A stretch of 64,000 nt of DNA, from positions 12,151,001 to 12,215,000 of the forward strand of contig JALDNG010000022.1 in the NCBI GenBank assembly GCA_024349245.1. Reading direction: 5' to 3'. This document shows, one piece after another, positions 61,201 to 64,000 of this stretch. The notes beneath the pieces were generated by a model. The model saw nothing but the letters and a program-made list of their open reading frames with translations, had not been told where the DNA came from and did no database searches. The stretch is from Neodontobutis hainanensis (taxonomy: Eukaryota; Chordata; Actinopteri; Gobiiformes; Odontobutidae). Every line of letters begins with the position of its first letter. Within the stretch, counting starts at the first letter, position 1. Position numbers and translations under genes: made by a program.

Positions 61201-64000
61201 CGTATCGTTTTAACACTAAGGAAATTACTTGTAAAACAATACACAATCAAACATTAAATAATGTTGATACAATATACAACAGTCATTGTAACCGCCAGAA
61301 GTGAACCATGCCTTTCCCTTTCTTAGGTAAACAGAGGTGTACGGTACATGCTGTACCTGTATATAGAGCTGTGTCCTTGCTGTGCCCAGTACAGTGAGTG
61401 ACTGGAGGCCAAGGCTGCCATGTACCCTCTTCCTCGTAAATGAGAGTCCCACTCTTTGTACTTAAAGCCAGAGATGTTAGTTGTTTGCACCCCTTTAAAA
61501 TCAGTGAAAAACATCTGAGCTGGATTACCTGGAGGACAGAATTATAAAGCAACAGTGTGAATGGAAACATCACATAGAGGTGCTGGTCATATAATCAGAA
61601 TATCATCAAAAAGTTGATTTATTTCACCAATTCCATTCAAAAAGTGAAACTTGTATATTATATTCATTTAATACACACAGACTGTTTTATTCCAAATGTT
61701 TATTTCTTTTAATTTTGATGATTATATTTGACAACTAAGCAAAATCCCAAATTCAGTATCTCAGAAAATTTGAATATTGTAAAAAGGTTTAATATTAAAA
61801 AGACCCCTTGTGTCACAATCTAATCAGCTAATTAACTCAAAACCCCTGCAAAGGCCTTTAAATGGTCTCTCAGTCTAAAGATGTGGTAGAAAAAAAAGTG
61901 TACAAGCTATTACCGCACCCCAGAGAGGATTGTTAAACAAAATCCATTCAAAAATGCGTGGGAGATTCAGAAAGAGTTGACTGCAGCTGGAGTCAGTGCT
62001 TTAAGAACCATTACGCTCAGATGTAAGACATGGGTTTCATCTGTTGCATTCCTTGTGTCAAGCCACTCTTGAACAACAGACAGAAGCGTCTCACCTGGGA
62101 CTGTTGCCAAGTGGTCCAAGGTTATGTTCTCTGATGAAAGTAAATTTTGCATTTCTTTTAGAAATCAAGGTCCCAGAGTCTGGAGGAAGAGAGAAGAGAC
62201 ACACAAGCCACATTGCTTGAGGTCCAGTTTAAAGTTTCCAGTCATTGATGGTTTGGTGTTTTGTGTTTTCTGAGGTTCAAGGTCAATGCAGCCGTATACC
62301 AGGAAGTTTTAGAGCACTTCATGCTTCCTGCTGCTGACTAACTAACCTGCACACAGTGCCAAAGCAATTATAGTGCCCGGTTTAAGGACCATAGTATCCA
62401 TGTTCTTAAATCTACCGCCTGACCTTGACCCCGTTGAAAATCTATGGGGTATTGTGAAGAGGATGATGCAATATGCCAGACCCAAAAATGCAGAAGAGCA
62501 CTATCAGAACAACCTGGGCTCTCAAAACACCTGAGCAGTGCCACAGACTGATCGACTCCATGCCATGCCACGCCACAGAGTGCTGTACATGCCCATACTT
62601 TTCATGTTCATACTTTTCAGATGGCCAAGATTTCTAAAAATCCTTTTTTTGTATTGGTCTTAAGTAATAGTCTAATTTTCTGAGATACTGAATATGGGAT
62701 TTTCCTTAGTTGACAGTTATAATCATCAAAATTAAAAGAAATAAACATTTGAAATTCATCAGTCCGTTTGTAATGAATAAATATAATATACAAGTTTCAC
62801 TGTTTGATAGAATTAGAAAACTAAAACTTTGATATTCTAATAAGACCAGTTCCTGTATAAAAAGTGAAAGTTCATAATCGTTTTATAAAAAGGTATAACC
62901 TGCTGTGCATGATTTACAGTTACACAGTTGACAGGAATGCAGAAATACAAAGATTAAACAATTACTAGCTTTCAAAATGTAGTCATGCTTTTCAGAGACA
63001 GTCTCCTTTTGTTTAAATATCAATCAACTGTGAACATTAGGTAAGAACAATGCAAAGCCATTTTAAAAATGTCCTTTTAAATAAGACTAATAATTACAAG
63101 CACTTTAAAAAATCTATGCTAGGTACTTTAAACATGGACTTTAAAAGAAATATACTTGGGTAGATTGCATTAATTGTACTTTAGAGTAGGTAGTTATATT
63201 TTTTTAATGATTATTGTATTGCATATTGTCTGTATGGGATTATGTTTTTCTATGTCATGAACAACAGATTAGCATTAATGTGTAAATGTATACATCATTT
63301 GTGTGTTCATAAATATGCACTGTCCCATCCAAATAAAAGACAAACACAAATTAGTAGAAAATTCTATTGAATCTTTCATTTTATCAGCCTTATTGGGCTT
63401 GCACCTTTTGCTCTGCACTCTCCTGTAGTAGAGCTCATCAGATAGGCCTCCTGGCAGCTGCAGGTGTTATGGCCGTTTGTGAAAAGACACAGCTGGTCAC
63501 ACACATCAGCCTCTAAACATTGGTTGATTTCTGAAAAACAAACCCAACCGCTACTCAAGTACATTTTGTAGATAAAAATCTGTAACTTTAGACTTTAACA
63601 ATGACCATACTTTTGTTATGATGTATCTTTAAAAAACAGATACATTAAATATATTTCCATTTTCTTACTGTGGATGATGCCCAGTCTGGGCCATCAACTT
63701 TGTAGTGAAAATAGTGAATTCAGCAGCAGTAAACATGTATCAAAGTTATTCAAGCGTTGTCCACTCACCCTCACAATGGCTGTCCCCCACCATCTTTGTG
63801 TTGTTGGGGCATTCACAGTGGAAGCCTTGTGGCTCATCCACACACACATAAGGGCAGCCCCCGTTATTGACAAGACACTCATTGAGATCTGCAATAACAA
63901 ACACTCACCTGACCATTTGAACATGGATTTGCACAACAAATGAACATCCAGAACCACAGAGTCTAAACAGGGCACAGGCGCCAACAGTATGTCAAGGCAC
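58205..64000 (-). CDS. LDL-receptor-family endocytic receptor, C-terminal half (partial)
   Basis: A single-pass receptor of the LDLR/VLDLR/LRP8 type; the 5' part with any LDL-A repeats is outside the window. Exons: 63888-63769 (EGF, LNECLVNNGGCPYVC), 63530-63405 (EGF, INQCLEADVCDQLC), 61528-61357, 61037-60822, 60549-60431, 60354-60215, 60042-59901 (six-bladed propeller; YW repeats LYWAQQG, MYWPSAD, IFWAECG, LYWADQG, VYWSDEG), 59673-59476 (shortened third EGF, ACGLNEMVCQYEC), 59033-58834 and 58240-58205. The membrane segment (AGLLAVTIFLCFLLMGMVIWW) crosses an exon join, which supports the acceptor chosen. The tail ends LVRLDLDTD. No FxNPxY motif is visible in the tail. The O-linked sugar domain is short or absent. 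A fish-specific relative such as lrp13 is possible, but the exact member is not assignable. The Tc1 copy at 61577 lies in an intron. Confidence 0.8.
59700..59720. repeat. Poly(A) tract in an LDLR-family intron
   Basis: A run of about 20 adenines between two exons. Confidence 0.85.
60081..60111. repeat. Poly(C)/poly(A) homopolymer junction
   Basis: About 20 cytosines are followed directly by about 12 adenines, in an intron just before the 60042-59901 exon. Confidence 0.85.
61577..62855 (+). mobile_element. Internally deleted Tc1/mariner element, copy B
   Basis: Same family as 47868-48964. It begins GAGGTGCTGGTCATATAATC and ends TAATAAGACCAGTTCCTG, flanked by TA at 61575-61576 and 62856-62857. 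It is somewhat longer than copy A because it keeps sequence around 62130-62240 (GTTCTCTGATGAAAGTAAAT and following) that copy A has lost. It is inserted in an intron of the LDLR-family gene, in the opposite orientation to that gene. Confidence 0.85.

Noticed and set aside
1..64000. CRISPR array, operon or prokaryotic features
   Set aside because: The sequence is a vertebrate nuclear locus; no spaced direct-repeat array or operon structure occurs.

Overview
This window looks like nuclear DNA of a teleost fish. It is AT-rich, its genes have many exons with short GT/AG-bounded introns, fish-type Tc1 elements, SINEs and LINE fragments are scattered through it, and every recognisable protein reads as a vertebrate orthologue. 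No bacterial, viral or organellar segment was recognised. The gene models below were assembled by eye from reading frame, splice sites and phase, so exon edges may be off by a few bases.

Layout. 1-441: 5' coding end of uhrf1 (minus strand, runs off the left edge), with a candidate 5' UTR exon and an E2F/CCAAT promoter near 1.65-1.92 kb. 3171-7865: SK-type Ca2+-activated K+ channel, kcnn1-like (minus, 10 coding exons, about 918 aa). 8370-9665: decayed Tc1 transposon. 10892-12064: ccdc124 (minus). 13103-16552: cluap1/ift38 (minus). 17411-17839: unrecognised intronless ORF (plus), head-to-head with cluap1. 18533-22618: slc5a5, the Na+/I- symporter (minus, 16 exons, about 641 aa). 26862-32993: jak3 (plus, 23 coding exons, about 1104 aa). 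35175-36326 and 44805-45944: two intron-free b3gnt3-like glycosyltransferase coding regions (minus), a tandem duplicate. 55324-56974: kcnv2-like pseudogene. 58205 to the right edge: C-terminal half of an LDLR-family receptor (minus). Between the genes lie SINEs, deleted Tc1 copies, LINE remnants and simple repeats.

Context. kcnn1, ccdc124, slc5a5, jak3 and b3gnt3 also cluster on human 19p13.11, so this is a conserved vertebrate gene neighbourhood. uhrf1 (human 19p13.3) and cluap1 (human 16p13.3) are extra members here. The genes do not form a pathway: they cover chromatin (uhrf1), ribosome-associated or midbody function (ccdc124), cilia (cluap1), ion transport (kcnn1, slc5a5), cytokine signalling (jak3), glycan synthesis (b3gnt3) and lipoprotein-type endocytosis (the LDLR relative).

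No clearly new biological system was found. The most interesting points are the unidentified ORF at 17411, an LDLR-family tail with no visible NPxY motif, the very long SK N-terminus, two SINEs that share a body but carry different 3' tails, two Tc1 copies with the same internal deletions, and a 2.4-kb inverted-repeat structure around a CpG-rich exon-like segment.
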